NCBI RefSeq assembly: GCF_013376005.1
Contig: NZ_JABMJK010000001.1
Location: 310,001 to 374,000 of the forward strand
Reading direction: 5' to 3'
Source: Duganella sp. SG902
GTDB lineage: Bacteria; Pseudomonadota; Gammaproteobacteria; Burkholderiales; Burkholderiaceae_D
Length of the DNA stretch: 64,000 nt
A model generated the notes under the pieces. It had not been told where the DNA came from. It did not search any database and worked only from the letters and a program-made list of their open reading frames with translations. The translations under genes and the position numbers were made by a program. The stretch's first letter is position 1, and every line of letters begins with the position of its first letter. Positions 35,072 through 44,430 of this stretch are shown one piece after another.

Positions 35072-35896
35072 TTATAACTGTGACAGATCGATCAGGATCT
35101 GGCGGGTGTTCAGCGGCGCGCCGTTCAGGTGGTGCGCGACCAGGAAGCGCATCAACTGCTTGCTTTGCACTTGCGTGGCGACGTCGTCGTAATTTTCGCG
35201 CTCCATGTCGAGCAGGGTCTTGCCGGCCACGCGCGGCCACGAATCGGAGGCGCGCTCGGGACGCGGGCCGCGCTCGGGGTCGACCACGTACAGCACCTCC
35301 GATTGTACGGCGCGGCGCGTTTCCACGCAGCGGGTCAGGTCGGCGGCGACGCCCGTCTCCTTAAGTAAGGCCCGTTCGAACTTTCTCAAGACGATGGGCG
35401 CCGGCTCGTTGTGCGCCAGCTGGTTGAGCGTGGAGACGTAGTGGTCGAACAGGGCCGGATGCGCGTCGTCGCGCGCCAGCAGCTTGACCAGCAGTTCGTT
35501 CAGATAGAAGCCGCACAGCAGCGCGGTCTTCTCCAGCGGCAGCATGCCGCCCACCCATTCGGCGTCGGTCAGGGTGCGCAGCTCGGATTTGCCGACCCAA
35601 CTGCTGGACAGGGGCTGGAAGGTCTGCAGCACGCCGCGCAGTTGCGAGTGCGGCCGCTTGGCGCCCTTGGCGATCAAGGCCACGCGGCCGAAGTCGCGCG
35701 TGAACAGGTCGATAATCAGGCTGGTTTCTTTGTACGGATAGCTGTGCAGGACGAAGGCCGGCTGGCCGGCGACCTTGGTGCCGATGGTGCGCTCGCGGCT
35801 GGGCGCGCGCGGGCGCTTCGGCGCTGCGGGTGCGCCAGCGTCCACCGGCGCCGCTGCGGGCGGCGTGTCCAGGGTGGCGTCTGGCGTGGTGGACAT
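35072..35896 (-). CDS. recO: DNA repair protein RecO
   Basis: 274 residues. The OB-fold N-terminal domain begins about residue 43 after a Pro/Ala-rich, likely disordered extension: [48 protein letters not shown] helical zinc-region-like domain lacking the usual four Cys follows. RecO loads RecA at gaps with RecR. It lies between era and pdxJ, as in many proteobacteria. Confidence 0.93.
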   Translation of the reverse strand: MSTTPDATLDTPPAAAPVDAGAPAAPKRPRAPSRERTIGTKVAGQPAFVLHSYPYKETSLIIDLFTRDFGRVALIAKGAKRPHSQLRGVLQTFQPLSSSWVGKSELRTLTDAEWVGGMLPLEKTALLCGFYLNELLVKLLARDDAHPALFDHYVSTLNQLAHNEPAPIVLRKFERALLKETGVAADLTRCVETRRAVQSEVLYVVDPERGPRPERASDSWPRVAGKTLLDMERENYDDVATQVQSKQLMRFLVAHHLNGAPLNTRQILIDLSQL

Positions 35897-35915
35897 GCTG
35901 GTGATGACTGTCCGC

Positions 35916-36821
35916 TTACTCGTAGCCGTAAGCGCGCAGGCCCGCTTCGTTATCGGCCCAGCCGGATTTGACCTTGACCCAGATCTCCAGGTAGACCGGA
36001 CCGCCGAACAGTTTTTCCATGTCGAGGCGCGCTTGCGTCGACACTTCCTTCAGGCGCACGCCCTTGTTGCCGATGATCATGGACTTATGCGTGTCGCGCT
36101 CGACCAGGATGGCGGCAAACACGCGGCGCAGATCGCCCTCCTGCTCGAACTTCTCGATTAGCACCGTGCTGGTGTACGGCAGCTCGTCGCCGACGAAGCG
36201 GAACAGCTTCTCGCGCACGATTTCCGAGGCCATGAATTTTTCGCTGCGGTCGGTGATGTCGTCCGGGCCGAAGATGGCTTCATTCTCGGGCAGGAAGCGC
36301 TTCAGTTCCTTCTCCAGGCCGTCGAGCTGGAAGCGCAGCTTGGCCGACACCGGCACGATCGCGGCGAAGTTGAACTTGGACGCCACCTGCTGGGCGAACG
36401 GCATCAGCGTGGCCTTGTCCTTGGCGCGGTCCGACTTGTTGATCACCAGGATCACCGGCACCTCGGTCGGCAGCAGGTCCAGCACCTGCTGGTCGGCCGG
36501 GCCGAAGGTGCCGGCCTCGATCACGAACAGGATCAGGTCCGACGAGATCAGCGTGTTGGTGACGGTCTTGTTGAGCGTCTTGTTCAGCGCGTTGGCGTGA
36601 CGGGTTTGGAAGCCCGGCGTGTCGACGTAGATGAACTGGGCGTCGTCATAGGTCTGGATGCCGGTGATGCGGTGGCGCGTGGTCTGCGCCTTGCGCGAGG
36701 TGATGCTGACCTTGGCGCCAATCAGCGTGTTCATCAGCGTGGACTTGCCGACGTTGGGGCGGCCCACAATAGCGATGTAGCCGCAACGGTAGTTGCCGGC
36801 GGAGGTCTGTTCGGTGGTCAT
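35916..36821 (-). CDS. era: GTPase Era
   Basis: 301 residues. The GTPase motifs are complete: G1 GRPNVGKST (20-28), G3 DTPGF, G4 NKSD, and G5 VSA. A C-terminal KH domain ([22 protein letters not shown]) binds the 3' end of 16S rRNA. It acts in 30S subunit maturation. It lies 12 bp behind rnc; the two processing factors are normally co-expressed. Confidence 0.97.
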   Translation of the reverse strand: MTTEQTSAGNYRCGYIAIVGRPNVGKSTLMNTLIGAKVSITSRKAQTTRHRITGIQTYDDAQFIYVDTPGFQTRHANALNKTLNKTVTNTLISSDLILFVIEAGTFGPADQQVLDLLPTEVPVILVINKSDRAKDKATLMPFAQQVASKFNFAAIVPVSAKLRFQLDGLEKELKRFLPENEAIFGPDDITDRSEKFMASEIVREKLFRFVGDELPYTSTVLIEKFEQEGDLRRVFAAILVERDTHKSMIIGNKGVRLKEVSTQARLDMEKLFGGPVYLEIWVKVKSGWADNEAGLRAYGYE

Positions 36822-36833
36822 GGTGTTCTCTTG

Positions 36834-37622
36834 TTATTTGTTGGCTGCTTTGGCCGACGGCGCAGGCTGGTCCTGCACGGTGGCAATGCCGGCCAGCTTG
36901 AGCTGGGCCGCGCGCGGCTTGGACTTGCGGGCGGCGGCCGGGGCTTTCTTCAGCGCCTCCTCCGCCACTTCCAGCGCCAGCTTGGCGGCGGCCTGCTCGC
37001 CGGCGCGGCGGCTGCCGCCGCGACCGAACACCTGGATGCCGAGCTTGGGCACCAGGCATTCGATTTCAAATTCCTGGCTGTGCGCGGCGCCGTGAGTGGC
37101 GATCACGTTGTACTGCGGCAGCGAGATTTTTTTCGATTGCAGGAATTCCTGCAGCAGGGTCTTGGCGTCCTTGCCCAGCGTCTGCGGATCGACCGAATCC
37201 AGGATCGGGATGTAGAACGAGCGGATCACGTCGCGCGCCGCGTTGAAGCCGCTGTCGAGGTAGATGGCGCCCAGCAGCGCCTCCAGCGTGTCGGCCAGGA
37301 TGGACGGCCGGCGGAAGCCGCCCGATTTCAGCTCGCCCTCGCCCAGCCGCAGGAACTGCGACAGCTCCAGCTTTTGCGCGATCTCGAACAGCGACTGCTG
37401 CTTGACCAGGTTGGCGCGCAGGCGCGACAGGTCGCCCTCGTCGATCTCCAGGTAGCGGTCGTACAGGATGGAGGCCACCACGCAGTTGAGAATCGAATCG
37501 CCAAGGAACTCCAGCCGTTCGTTATGCACACTGCTATGGCTACGGTGCGTCAGGGCCTGCTGCAAAAGACCAGCATCCTGGAACGTGTAACCTAAACGAG
37601 TTTGCAATAACTGGAGATTCAT
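36834..37622 (-). CDS. rnc: Ribonuclease III
   Basis: 262 residues. The RNase III signature [12 protein letters not shown] (residues about 36-47) with its catalytic Glu and Asp is present, as are [25 protein letters not shown] and a C-terminal double-stranded-RNA-binding domain ([23 protein letters not shown]...[16 protein letters not shown]). A 35-residue basic, Ala/Pro-rich tail extends beyond the E. coli protein. It matures rRNA precursors. Confidence 0.97.
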   Translation of the reverse strand: MNLQLLQTRLGYTFQDAGLLQQALTHRSHSSVHNERLEFLGDSILNCVVASILYDRYLEIDEGDLSRLRANLVKQQSLFEIAQKLELSQFLRLGEGELKSGGFRRPSILADTLEALLGAIYLDSGFNAARDVIRSFYIPILDSVDPQTLGKDAKTLLQEFLQSKKISLPQYNVIATHGAAHSQEFEIECLVPKLGIQVFGRGGSRRAGEQAAAKLALEVAEEALKKAPAAARKSKPRAAQLKLAGIATVQDQPAPSAKAANK

Positions 37623-37631
37623 TATGTTTCT

Positions 37632-38003
37632 TTATTCTTTCGCGGGTTTGGCGCCGCCCTTGGCGGTGGTGCCTTCATATTCAAGCAGCAGGCTGGCCGG
37701 TCCGACCAGCGGGATTTTCTTTTCGTAGGCGAAGCTGATTTCCGTTTCGTTGTTGACCTTTTCGATGATCAGGTCGCGGCCATTGATGGAGCTGATGTAG
37801 CTGGCCGTGGCGCTGGCGTCGAACGACTTCTGGATGTCCGCCACCGAGCCGCCGGCCGCCTTGGCCGTGACGATGGCGTTCTGGATCGCGCGGTACTCGG
37901 TGTAGGTGGGGACGATTTTCAATCCCAGCACCAACAGCATGCCCAACAGCGCCAGCACGAACACCAGCCCCACCAGCGAAATCCCATCCTGCCGTGTTTG
38001 CAT
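37632..38003 (-). CDS. DUF4845 membrane-anchored protein
   Basis: 123 residues. A short positively charged N-terminus precedes one transmembrane helix (GLVFVLALLGMLLVLGLKIVPTYTEY), and the remainder is a periplasmic domain of about 90 residues. This DUF4845 family almost always sits between lepB and rnc in betaproteobacteria, as here. Function is unknown; the N-terminus resembles a pilin-like helix. Confidence 0.88.
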   Translation of the reverse strand: MQTRQDGISLVGLVFVLALLGMLLVLGLKIVPTYTEYRAIQNAIVTAKAAGGSVADIQKSFDASATASYISSINGRDLIIEKVNNETEISFAYEKKIPLVGPASLLLEYEGTTAKGGAKPAKE

Positions 38004-38024
38004 CTTAGTCCCTTTCGAGGCGGC

Positions 38025-38942
38025 TTACCGGATGCTGCCAATGCGGCGCAGGTTACCCAGGTTCATCCAAACGAAAAATGCTTTTCCAACAATGTTCTTA
38101 TCCGGAACAAAGCCCCAGTAGCGGCTGTCCAGGCTGTTATCGCGGTTGTCGCCCATCATGAAGTAGTTGCCTGCTGGAACCACGCAAGTGAAGCCTTCAT
38201 AGCGGTACTGGCAATTCTCGCTGTGCGGGAACGGGAACACGCTCTCGCGGGTGTAGGTCGGCTTGCCCTCGTCGTTCAGGATACGGTGGCTGACGCCGCT
38301 CAGGTTTTCCTCGAATTGCTTGTTGTAAACCATGCGCTCGTCGCCCAGGTAATCCTCCAGCGGGGCGTACTTCACTTCCACGCCGTTGACGGTTAAGCGC
38401 TTGTTTTCATACGTGATTTTATCACCCGGCACGCCGATCACGCGTTTGATGTAATCCTGGCTCATGTCCATCGGATATTTGAACACCATCACGTCGCCGC
38501 GCTGCGGGTCGTTGATCTGGACGATCTTCTTGTTGATCACCGGCAGACGGATGCCGTAGGTGAACTTGTTCACCAGGATCAGGTCGCCCACGAGCAGGGT
38601 CGGCACCATCGACGACGACGGGATCTTGAACGGCTCGTACAGGAAGGAGCGCAGGAAGAACACCAGCGCGATCACCGGGAAGAAGCTGCCCGAATATTCG
38701 ATCCAGGTCGGCTGACGCAGGATGCCGGCCTCGAGCTCGGCGCGCTTGCCTTGGTTGTCCAGCTTGATACCATCGGCGGTGGCCTTGGCGGTGCGCGCGT
38801 CGTACTCGGCCAGCGCGCGGTCGGCGGCGGCGCGGCGCTGTTTGGCCAGGTAGAACACGTCGAGGCACCAGATCACGCCGGTGATCACCATCAGCACGAA
38901 CAGGATTAATGCAAAGTTACCCAGGATGACTTGCAGGCTCAT
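38025..38942 (-). CDS. lepB: Signal peptidase I
   Basis: 305 residues. Two N-terminal membrane segments come first; the catalytic Ser111 is in [16 protein letters not shown], where the common Gly is Ser, and the general-base Lys166 is in [12 protein letters not shown]. The [17 protein letters not shown] box is conserved. It removes signal peptides from exported precursors such as the many lipoprotein-independent secreted enzymes in this window. It overlaps the lepA stop by 4 bp. Confidence 0.97.
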   Translation of the reverse strand: MSLQVILGNFALILFVLMVITGVIWCLDVFYLAKQRRAAADRALAEYDARTAKATADGIKLDNQGKRAELEAGILRQPTWIEYSGSFFPVIALVFFLRSFLYEPFKIPSSSMVPTLLVGDLILVNKFTYGIRLPVINKKIVQINDPQRGDVMVFKYPMDMSQDYIKRVIGVPGDKITYENKRLTVNGVEVKYAPLEDYLGDERMVYNKQFEENLSGVSHRILNDEGKPTYTRESVFPFPHSENCQYRYEGFTCVVPAGNYFMMGDNRDNSLDSRYWGFVPDKNIVGKAFFVWMNLGNLRRIGSIR

Positions 38943-40732
38943 TTCTCGTCCACTTGTAAGATGGCCAGGAACGCTTCTTGTGGAATCTCGACCGAGCCCA
39001 CTTGCTTCATGCGTTTTTTACCGGCTTTTTGTTTTTCCAGCAGTTTCTTCTTACGGCTGACGTCACCGCCGTAGCACTTGGCCAGCACGTTCTTGCGCAG
39101 CGCCTTGACGTTTTCCCGCGAGATCACGTTGACGCCGATCGCGGCCTGGATGGCCACGTCGAACATCTGGCGCGGGATCAGCTCGCGCATCTTGGCCGCC
39201 ACCTGGCGGCCGCGGTAGGCCGAGTTGGAGCGGTGCACGATGATGGCCAGCGCGTCGACCTTGTCGCCGTTGATCAGCATGTCGACCTTGACCACGTCCG
39301 AGGCGCGGTATTCCTTGAACTCGTAGTCCATCGAGGCGTAGCCGCGCGAGGTCGACTTCAGCTTGTCGAAGAAGTCCAGCACGATCTCGCCCATCGGCAT
39401 TTCGTAGATCAGCTTGACCTGACGGCCGTGGTAGCTCATGTCCATTTGCACGCCGCGCTTGGCGATGCACAGGGTGATCACCGAGCCAACGTACTCCTGC
39501 GGCATGTACAGGTTGACGGTGACGATAGGCTCGCGGATCTCGTTGATCTTGGTGGTTTCCGGCATGCGCGACGGGTTGTCCACCTTGATGACGGAACCGT
39601 CGCGCATCTCGACCTCGTACACCACGGTCGGCGCGGTGGTGATCAGGTCCTGGTCGAATTCGCGCTCCAGGCGCTCCTGCACGATTTCCATGTGCAGCAG
39701 GCCCAGGAAGCCGCAGCGGAAGCCGAAGCCCAGCGCCTGCGACACTTCCGGCTCGTACATCAGGGCGGCGTCGTTCAATTTCAGTTTTTCCAGCGCGTCG
39801 CGCAGCGAGTCGTACTGGTTGGCCTCGACCGGGAACAGGCCGGCGAACACCTGCGGCTGCACCTCCTTGAAGCCCGGCAGCGGCGCCGGCGCCGGGGCCG
39901 ACGCCAGCGTGATGGTGTCGCCCACGCGCGCGGCTTTCAATTCCTTGATGCCGGCGATGACGAAGCCCACCTGGCCGGCGGTCAGCTGCGGCAGAGAGAC
40001 CGAGCGCGGCGAGAAGATACCGATGTCCTCCACCAGCTGCACCGAGTCGGTGGCCATCAGCTTGATCTTGTCCTTGGGTTTCAGGGTGCCGTTGACCACG
40101 CGCACCAGCATCACCACGCCCACGTAGGCGTCGTACCAGGAGTCGATGATCAGCGCCTGCAGCGGCGCGCTCGAGTCGCCCTTCGGCGGCGGCACCTTGG
40201 CGATGATGGACTCCAGCACGTCCTCCACGCCCAGGCCGGTCTTGGCCGAGCACTGGACGGCGTCGCCGGCCTCGATGCCGATCACGTCCTCGATTTCCTT
40301 GATGGCGCTCGGCGGGTCGGCGTTCGGCAGGTCGATCTTGTTCAGCACCGGCACCACTTCGACGCCGAGGTCGAGCGCGGTGTAGCAGTTGGCCACGGTC
40401 TGTGCTTCCACGCCTTGCGACGCGTCGACCACCAGCAGCGCGCCTTCGCAGGCCGACAGCGAGCGCGACACTTCATACGAGAAGTCGACGTGGCCGGGGG
40501 TGTCGATCAGGTTCAGGTTGTAGACCACGCCGTCGCGGGCCTTGTATTGCAGGGCGGCGGTTTGCGCTTTGATCGTAATGCCGCGTTCGCGCTCCAGGTC
40601 CATCGAATCGAGCACTTGCGCTTCCATCTCGCGGTCCGACAGGCCGCCGCACAGCTGGATGATGCGGTCTGCCAGCGTCGATTTGCCGTGGTCGATGTGG
40701 GCGATGATGGAGAAGTTACGTATGTTATTCAT
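38939..40732 (-). CDS. lepA: Elongation factor 4 (LepA)
   Basis: 597 residues from the ATG at 40732, the standard LepA start ([23 protein letters not shown]); a further 13 upstream codons are in frame but not conserved. G1 [23 protein letters not shown], the EF-G-like domains III and V, and the LepA-specific tail ([53 protein letters not shown]) are present. It is a ribosome-bound GTPase and heads the lepA-lepB-rnc-era-recO-pdxJ-acpS operon. Confidence 0.97.
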   Translation of the reverse strand: MNNIRNFSIIAHIDHGKSTLADRIIQLCGGLSDREMEAQVLDSMDLERERGITIKAQTAALQYKARDGVVYNLNLIDTPGHVDFSYEVSRSLSACEGALLVVDASQGVEAQTVANCYTALDLGVEVVPVLNKIDLPNADPPSAIKEIEDVIGIEAGDAVQCSAKTGLGVEDVLESIIAKVPPPKGDSSAPLQALIIDSWYDAYVGVVMLVRVVNGTLKPKDKIKLMATDSVQLVEDIGIFSPRSVSLPQLTAGQVGFVIAGIKELKAARVGDTITLASAPAPAPLPGFKEVQPQVFAGLFPVEANQYDSLRDALEKLKLNDAALMYEPEVSQALGFGFRCGFLGLLHMEIVQERLEREFDQDLITTAPTVVYEVEMRDGSVIKVDNPSRMPETTKINEIREPIVTVNLYMPQEYVGSVITLCIAKRGVQMDMSYHGRQVKLIYEMPMGEIVLDFFDKLKSTSRGYASMDYEFKEYRASDVVKVDMLINGDKVDALAIIVHRSNSAYRGRQVAAKMRELIPRQMFDVAIQAAIGVNVISRENVKALRKNVLAKCYGGDVSRKKKLLEKQKAGKKRMKQVGSVEIPQEAFLAILQVDEK

Positions 40733-40776
40733 TAACAAAAATTCAAAAACGGGTTTGACGCGAGGGCGCACAATAC

Positions 40777-40816
40777 AAAAAAGCGCTCCGAACGGGGCGA
40801 AGCCCTGGCGAGCGCC
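40777..40816 (-). terminator. Rho-independent terminator upstream of lepA
   Basis: Stem GCGCTC / GAGCGC (40783-40788, 40810-40815) enclosing a second GGGC/GCCC stem, followed on the minus strand by six T. It ends the transcript of the glutaredoxin-like gene, so lepA needs its own promoter in the remaining 45 bp. Confidence 0.75.
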
Positions 40817-40874
40817 TTGGTGGAAATATGCTTTGCCCCGGCATTTTACCGGATTTCAGAGTGGAAAGCCCGAT

Positions 40875-41117
40875 TTATAGCAGCTGAAGTACTCTGGCTT
40901 CGTCCAGAAAGTAGTGGCACAGCTCCGGCTGCGACAGATCGGCGAACAGGACCGGCACCAATTCATCGTATTTGGCCAGCAGTTCGGGGTCGCCGGCCTG
41001 GTCGATGTCGATGACGTTGACGGTGAACGGCCGCTCCGGCGTTCGCAGCCGCAGCAGCGCGTCCAGCATGTCGTGGCATAAATGGCAATAGTCGCGCGAG
41101 TAGAGTGTAAATTGCAT
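40875..41117 (-). CDS. Glutaredoxin-like family protein (DUF836)
   Basis: 80 residues with a thioredoxin-fold start MQFTLYSRDYCHLCHDMLDAL, i.e. a CHLC redox pair, and cis-Pro in LVPVLFADL. The family is small, cytosolic and generally linked to lepA or degP neighbours in betaproteobacteria. Its substrate is unknown. Confidence 0.88.
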   Translation of the reverse strand: MQFTLYSRDYCHLCHDMLDALLRLRTPERPFTVNVIDIDQAGDPELLAKYDELVPVLFADLSQPELCHYFLDEARVLQLL

Positions 41118-41120
41118 AGC

Positions 41121-41192
41121 CGTCGCTCCGGCGCAGGCCGGAGCCTATAGAACGCTTGCTCAGCATGGGCCCCGGCTTTCGCCGGGGCGACA
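41121..41192 (-). repeat. BIME-like palindromic repeat, copy 2
   Basis: Same organisation as copy 1 but in inverse orientation: two GC hairpins (CTCCGGC-GCAG-GCCGGAG and CCCCGGC-TTTC-GCCGGGG) around the spacer GCTCAGCATGGG. It lies between the glutaredoxin-like gene and the protease gene. Confidence 0.85.
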
Positions 41193-41195
41193 TCC

Positions 41196-42683
41196 TTATT
41201 TCGCGCTCGGGCGCAGCGAGACGAAGCGGGTGTTGCCGTCACGCAGCACCAGAATCACCGATGGCTTCTTCGGATCCAGCTTGGCCACGACCGCGTTGAA
41301 CTGCTTGGCATCCTTGATATCGGTGTTATTGATCTGCAACAACACATCGCCCTCGGTCAGCCCGGCGCGCTCGGCCACGCCATCGGCGTCGGCCACCACC
41401 ACGCCGCCGTTGACCTTGAGCTCGGCCTTCTGCGCCGCCGTCAGGTCCTCGACCTTCAGGCCCAGCGCGTTGGCCTTGGCCGGCTCGGCTGGCTCGGCCT
41501 TGCCGCCCTTGCCTTTGGCGCCCTTGGCCGGCTTGTCGCCATCCAGCTCCGCCACCGTCACCGGCAGGTTCAGCTCGGCGCCCTTGCGCCACACGGTGAC
41601 CGTGGCCTTGCTCTCCAGCGCGGTCTCGCCCACCAGGCGCGGCAGGTCGCTCGAACGGTTCACAGGCTTGCCGTTGAACTTGAGGATGATGTCGCCGGCC
41701 TTGATGCCGGCCTTGTCGGCGGGACCACCCGGCTCGACCAGCGACACCTCGGCGCCTTGCGCCGACTTCAGGCCCAGCGACTCCGCCACTTCCTTGCTGA
41801 CTTCGCCAATCTGCACGCCGATGCGGCCGCGCGTGACCTTGCCGTTTTTCTTCAGCTGGTCCGAGACCCGGATCGCCTCGTTGATCGGCACCGCGAACGA
41901 GATGCCGTTGGAGCCGCCCGACAACGTGGCGATCTGCGAGTTGATGCCGATCACCTCGCCGCGCATATTGATCAGCGGGCCGCCCGAGTTGCCGGGGTTG
42001 ACCGCCACGTCGGACTGGATCAGCGGCAGGTATTCGCCGGTGTCGCGCGCCTTGGCCGAGATGATGCCGGCCGTGACCGTGTTTTCCAGATTGAACGGCG
42101 AGCCGATCGCGATCACCCATTCACCTGCGCGGATCTTGTCCGAATCGCCCATCAGCAGGAAGGGCAGCTTGTCGCCCTCGATTTTCAGCAGCGCCACGTC
42201 GGTGCGGGTGTCGGCGCCCAGCACCTTGGCCTTGAATTCGCGCTTGTCGGTCAGGGTGACGAACACCTCGTCGGCGCCATCCACCACGTGGGCGTTGGTC
42301 AGCACATAGCCGTCGGCCGACAGGATGAAGCCGGAACCGACGCCGCGGTTCACCGGCTCGTCGGACGGCGCCGGGCGGCGCTGGCCCCGGCCCTGCGGGC
42401 CCGGCATCTGGCCGCCGAAGAAGCGGCGCAGCAATTCCTGCATGTCATCATCGCCCGGCAGGCCGTTGGCGCGGTTGATTTGTTTGGGACGCTCGGTGGT
42501 GCGGATATTCACCACCGCCGGGCCAACGCGGTCGACCAGGTCGGCGAAGTCCGGCAGGCCGATCACGGCGCCGGTGACCGCAGTGGCGGCCGTGGCCGGC
42601 GACATGCCCAGAGACATCCATATGCTTGCGCCGAGGACCAGCGCGGACAGAGTTTTACTACCAGCAGAGAAGTTATTTTTCAT
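41196..42683 (-). CDS. mucD: Do/DegP-family periplasmic serine protease (MucD-like)
   Basis: 495 residues from the ATG at 42683, which gives a proper signal peptide (cleavage near residue 32). The catalytic triad is His132 (LTNAHVV), Asp162 (RTDVALLKI) and Ser233 (NPGNSGGPL). Two PDZ domains follow (RGRIGVQIGEVSKEVAESLGL... and VNGGVVVADADGVAERAGLTEGDVLL), with a Lys/Ala-rich stretch between them. It degrades or refolds damaged envelope proteins. It lies downstream of rpoE-rseA as mucD does in pseudomonads and Burkholderia. Confidence 0.95.
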   Translation of the reverse strand: MKNNFSAGSKTLSALVLGASIWMSLGMSPATAATAVTGAVIGLPDFADLVDRVGPAVVNIRTTERPKQINRANGLPGDDDMQELLRRFFGGQMPGPQGRGQRRPAPSDEPVNRGVGSGFILSADGYVLTNAHVVDGADEVFVTLTDKREFKAKVLGADTRTDVALLKIEGDKLPFLLMGDSDKIRAGEWVIAIGSPFNLENTVTAGIISAKARDTGEYLPLIQSDVAVNPGNSGGPLINMRGEVIGINSQIATLSGGSNGISFAVPINEAIRVSDQLKKNGKVTRGRIGVQIGEVSKEVAESLGLKSAQGAEVSLVEPGGPADKAGIKAGDIILKFNGKPVNRSSDLPRLVGETALESKATVTVWRKGAELNLPVTVAELDGDKPAKGAKGKGGKAEPAEPAKANALGLKVEDLTAAQKAELKVNGGVVVADADGVAERAGLTEGDVLLQINNTDIKDAKQFNAVVAKLDPKKPSVILVLRDGNTRFVSLRPSAK

Positions 42684-42816
42684 GGAGTATCGATCTCTAT
42701 AAAGTTCGGGATGCAAGCGCTCCCCCGTCAACGCGGCAGTGCGCGACGTGAGGCTAGCACATGGTAAGCGAAAAGTCGCCATACCGGATGCGCGTCTTGA
42801 TGATAAGGGTATGCGC

Positions 42817-43098
42817 TTAAGGAATTATGATGGCGGTTGGCGCTTCTTCAAGAGGGGCCGGCGCCAGCGGATGGGCCGGTTCCGCCGCCAGCGCGGCCGC
42901 CAGCCGGGCGCCGAAGCCCGGCCCCGGCTCGGCGCCGGGCGTGCTGCGCAGCACGTCGCCGGTCAGGTGGTAGGCGCGCCAGGCGGCCTGGCCCTCCGGC
43001 GTGGCCAGCGCGGCAAAGGCTAGCTCGCGCTCGCTGTCCGACAATTCACCATCGGCCAGCGCCGAGATGTGTTCGTGCAGTCTTTGTGGGGTATCCAT
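42817..43098 (-). CDS. rseA: Shortened RseA/MucA-type anti-sigma factor
   Basis: 93 residues. MDTPQRLHEHISALADGELSDSERELAFAALATPEGQAAWRAYHLTGDVLRS matches the cytoplasmic sigma-E-binding domain of RseA. After it there are only about 40 residues, Pro/Ala-rich, with no transmembrane helix or periplasmic domain, whereas RseA/MucA are usually near 190-210. Translation could also begin at 43113. It follows rpoE by 72 bp. As built it would be a soluble inhibitor that the DegS/RseP cascade could not cleave in the usual way. Confidence 0.8.
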   Translation of the reverse strand: MDTPQRLHEHISALADGELSDSERELAFAALATPEGQAAWRAYHLTGDVLRSTPGAEPGPGFGARLAAALAAEPAHPLAPAPLEEAPTAIIIP

Positions 43099-43170
43099 CG
43101 CGTGTCCCGCCATGTCAAAACAAGTCCGCTCGCTTGCCGGACGCCAACAACCGTTGCCATCATTCCCGCC

Positions 43171-43773
43171 TTACCAGCGCTTGTCAACCGGCAGGTCGAG
43201 CAAGGGCCGCAATTTTTCAGCGATGACTTCGCGGGCGCGGAATATCCGGCTGCGCACCGTGCCGATGGGACAGGCCATGATGTCGGAGATTTCCTCATAG
43301 CTCAAGCCCTCGATCTCGCGCAGGGCAATGGCCGTGCGCAGGTCGACCGGCAAGGCGTCCATGGCCGCGTTCACGGTCTGGGCGATCTGCTTGCTCGCCA
43401 GCATGGACTCCGGCGTATTGATGTCGCGCAAATGCTCGCCATCGTTAAACGCTTCGGCTTGTTCGGTATCGGCGTCGGTGGACGTGGGCGTGCGCCGCCC
43501 CTGCGTCGCCAGGAAATTCTTGGCGGTGTTGATGCCGATGCGGTACAGCCAGGTGTAGAAGGCCGAGTCGCCACGAAAATGCCGCAACGCCCGGTAAGCC
43601 TTGATAAAGGTTTCCTGCACCACGTCCTCCGCCTCGGCCGGGTCGTGCACGATGCGCGACAGCAGGCGCATGAGCCGGCGCTGATACTTCGCCACCAGCA
43701 AATCAAACGCCTGCTTGTCGCCGGCACGGACCCGTTCGACCAGCAATTGGTCGCACTCGCGTTCTGTCGTCAC
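43171..43773 (-). CDS. rpoE: RNA polymerase sigma factor RpoE
   Basis: 200 residues. It starts with GTG, the only suitable codon, behind a GAGGAA site 7 bases upstream. Region 2 (LVAKYQRRLMRLLSRIVHDPAEAEDVVQETFIKAYRAL, YTWLYRIGINTAKNFL) and region 4 (LPVDLRTAIALREIEGLSYEEISDIMACPIGTVRSRIFRARE) are complete. It directs the envelope-stress response. A sigma-E-type promoter 50 bp upstream implies autoregulation. Confidence 0.97.
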   Translation of the reverse strand: MTTERECDQLLVERVRAGDKQAFDLLVAKYQRRLMRLLSRIVHDPAEAEDVVQETFIKAYRALRHFRGDSAFYTWLYRIGINTAKNFLATQGRRTPTSTDADTEQAEAFNDGEHLRDINTPESMLASKQIAQTVNAAMDALPVDLRTAIALREIEGLSYEEISDIMACPIGTVRSRIFRAREVIAEKLRPLLDLPVDKRW

Positions 43774-43824
43774 TCCTGCATTCCTCGGTGGCCTGCAGCG
43801 CAGCCGATTCGTCTAGCCATATGC

Positions 43825-43852
43825 TATAGAGTTAGCTCGCTGCAAGAAGTTC
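43825..43852 (-). promoter_or_regulatory. Sigma-E-dependent promoter of rpoE
   Basis: On the minus strand GAACTT (43847-43852), 16 bases, then TCTATA (43825-43830). The -35 hexamer and spacing match the sigma-E consensus (GGAACTT-N15/16-TCTGA); the -10 agrees in its TCT part. It stands about 50 bp upstream of the rpoE start codon and overlaps the 3' end of the YgfX-like gene. Confidence 0.72.
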
Positions 43853-44276
43853 ACACTGCCGGCGTGTTTATTTGCGTGCGCGCGGCCGCGCGGCATGCCA
43901 GCGCCAGGCCGCGCCACGCGGGGCGCGCCACGCTGTCCGGCAAGACCGCCAGCACCTGCACGCGGCCGGCCTCGTCGGCCAGGCGCAGCAACAGCAGGCG
44001 CGGCCACAAGGTCGAACCGCCCAGCAGCCGCAGCGCCGTGCCGTTGTGCTGGTATACCGCCAGCCGCATCTGGCCGACACCGGATATATCAAGCTGGCGC
44101 GCGATAGCCGGCGGACGTCCGCACAGCCAGGCCAGCGCGCCCGCCAGCAAGCACAGCAGCGGCGCCGCGACGCCGGGACAGACGGCGGCGGACGCCATCA
44201 CGCAGCAACACAGGCCGGCATGCGCAATGCGCAAGCCGAGCGAGGGGCGAACGATGACGGACACCGCGATCGACAT
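43851..44276 (-). CDS. YgfX-like membrane protein
   Basis: 141 residues from the ATG at 44276; a TTG at 44348 would lengthen it but has no ribosome site. Two adjacent hydrophobic helices (LRIAHAGLCCCVMASAAVCPGVAAPLLCLLAGALAWL) precede a small domain with LRLLGGSTLWPRLLLLRLADEAGRVQVLAVLPDSV. That pattern matches the YgfX/CptA family, a membrane-anchored regulator once described as a toxin. It lies between fabF and rpoE. Confidence 0.7.
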   Translation of the reverse strand: MSIAVSVIVRPSLGLRIAHAGLCCCVMASAAVCPGVAAPLLCLLAGALAWLCGRPPAIARQLDISGVGQMRLAVYQHNGTALRLLGGSTLWPRLLLLRLADEAGRVQVLAVLPDSVARPAWRGLALACRAAARTQINTPAV

Positions 44277-44376
44277 GGCGACAGCACCACAAACACATGA
44301 ATAAAAACGGGGGATACAACGTGGAAGCGCCGGCACGAGGCCGGGCAATTCAGGCGCCAGCGAGCGCCGGCGCCGA

Positions 44377-44417
44377 ATTCTCGCTCACCCTGTTTGGACA
44401 GGGCGAGCAGAGAATTG
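44377..44417 (-). other. Long imperfect hairpin behind fabF
   Basis: AATTCTC and GCTC-CCCTG arms pair with their complements around a TTTGGA loop, giving about 17 pairs. There is no T tract, so it may stabilise the 3' end of the fab transcript or act as a weak terminator. Confidence 0.5.
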
Positions 44418-44430
44418 GTTCAAACTTTTT

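Noticed and set aside
38978..40735. 585-residue plus-strand frame opposite lepA.
   Set aside because: It is antisense to a universally conserved gene and made of His/Val/Asp-rich shadow sequence.
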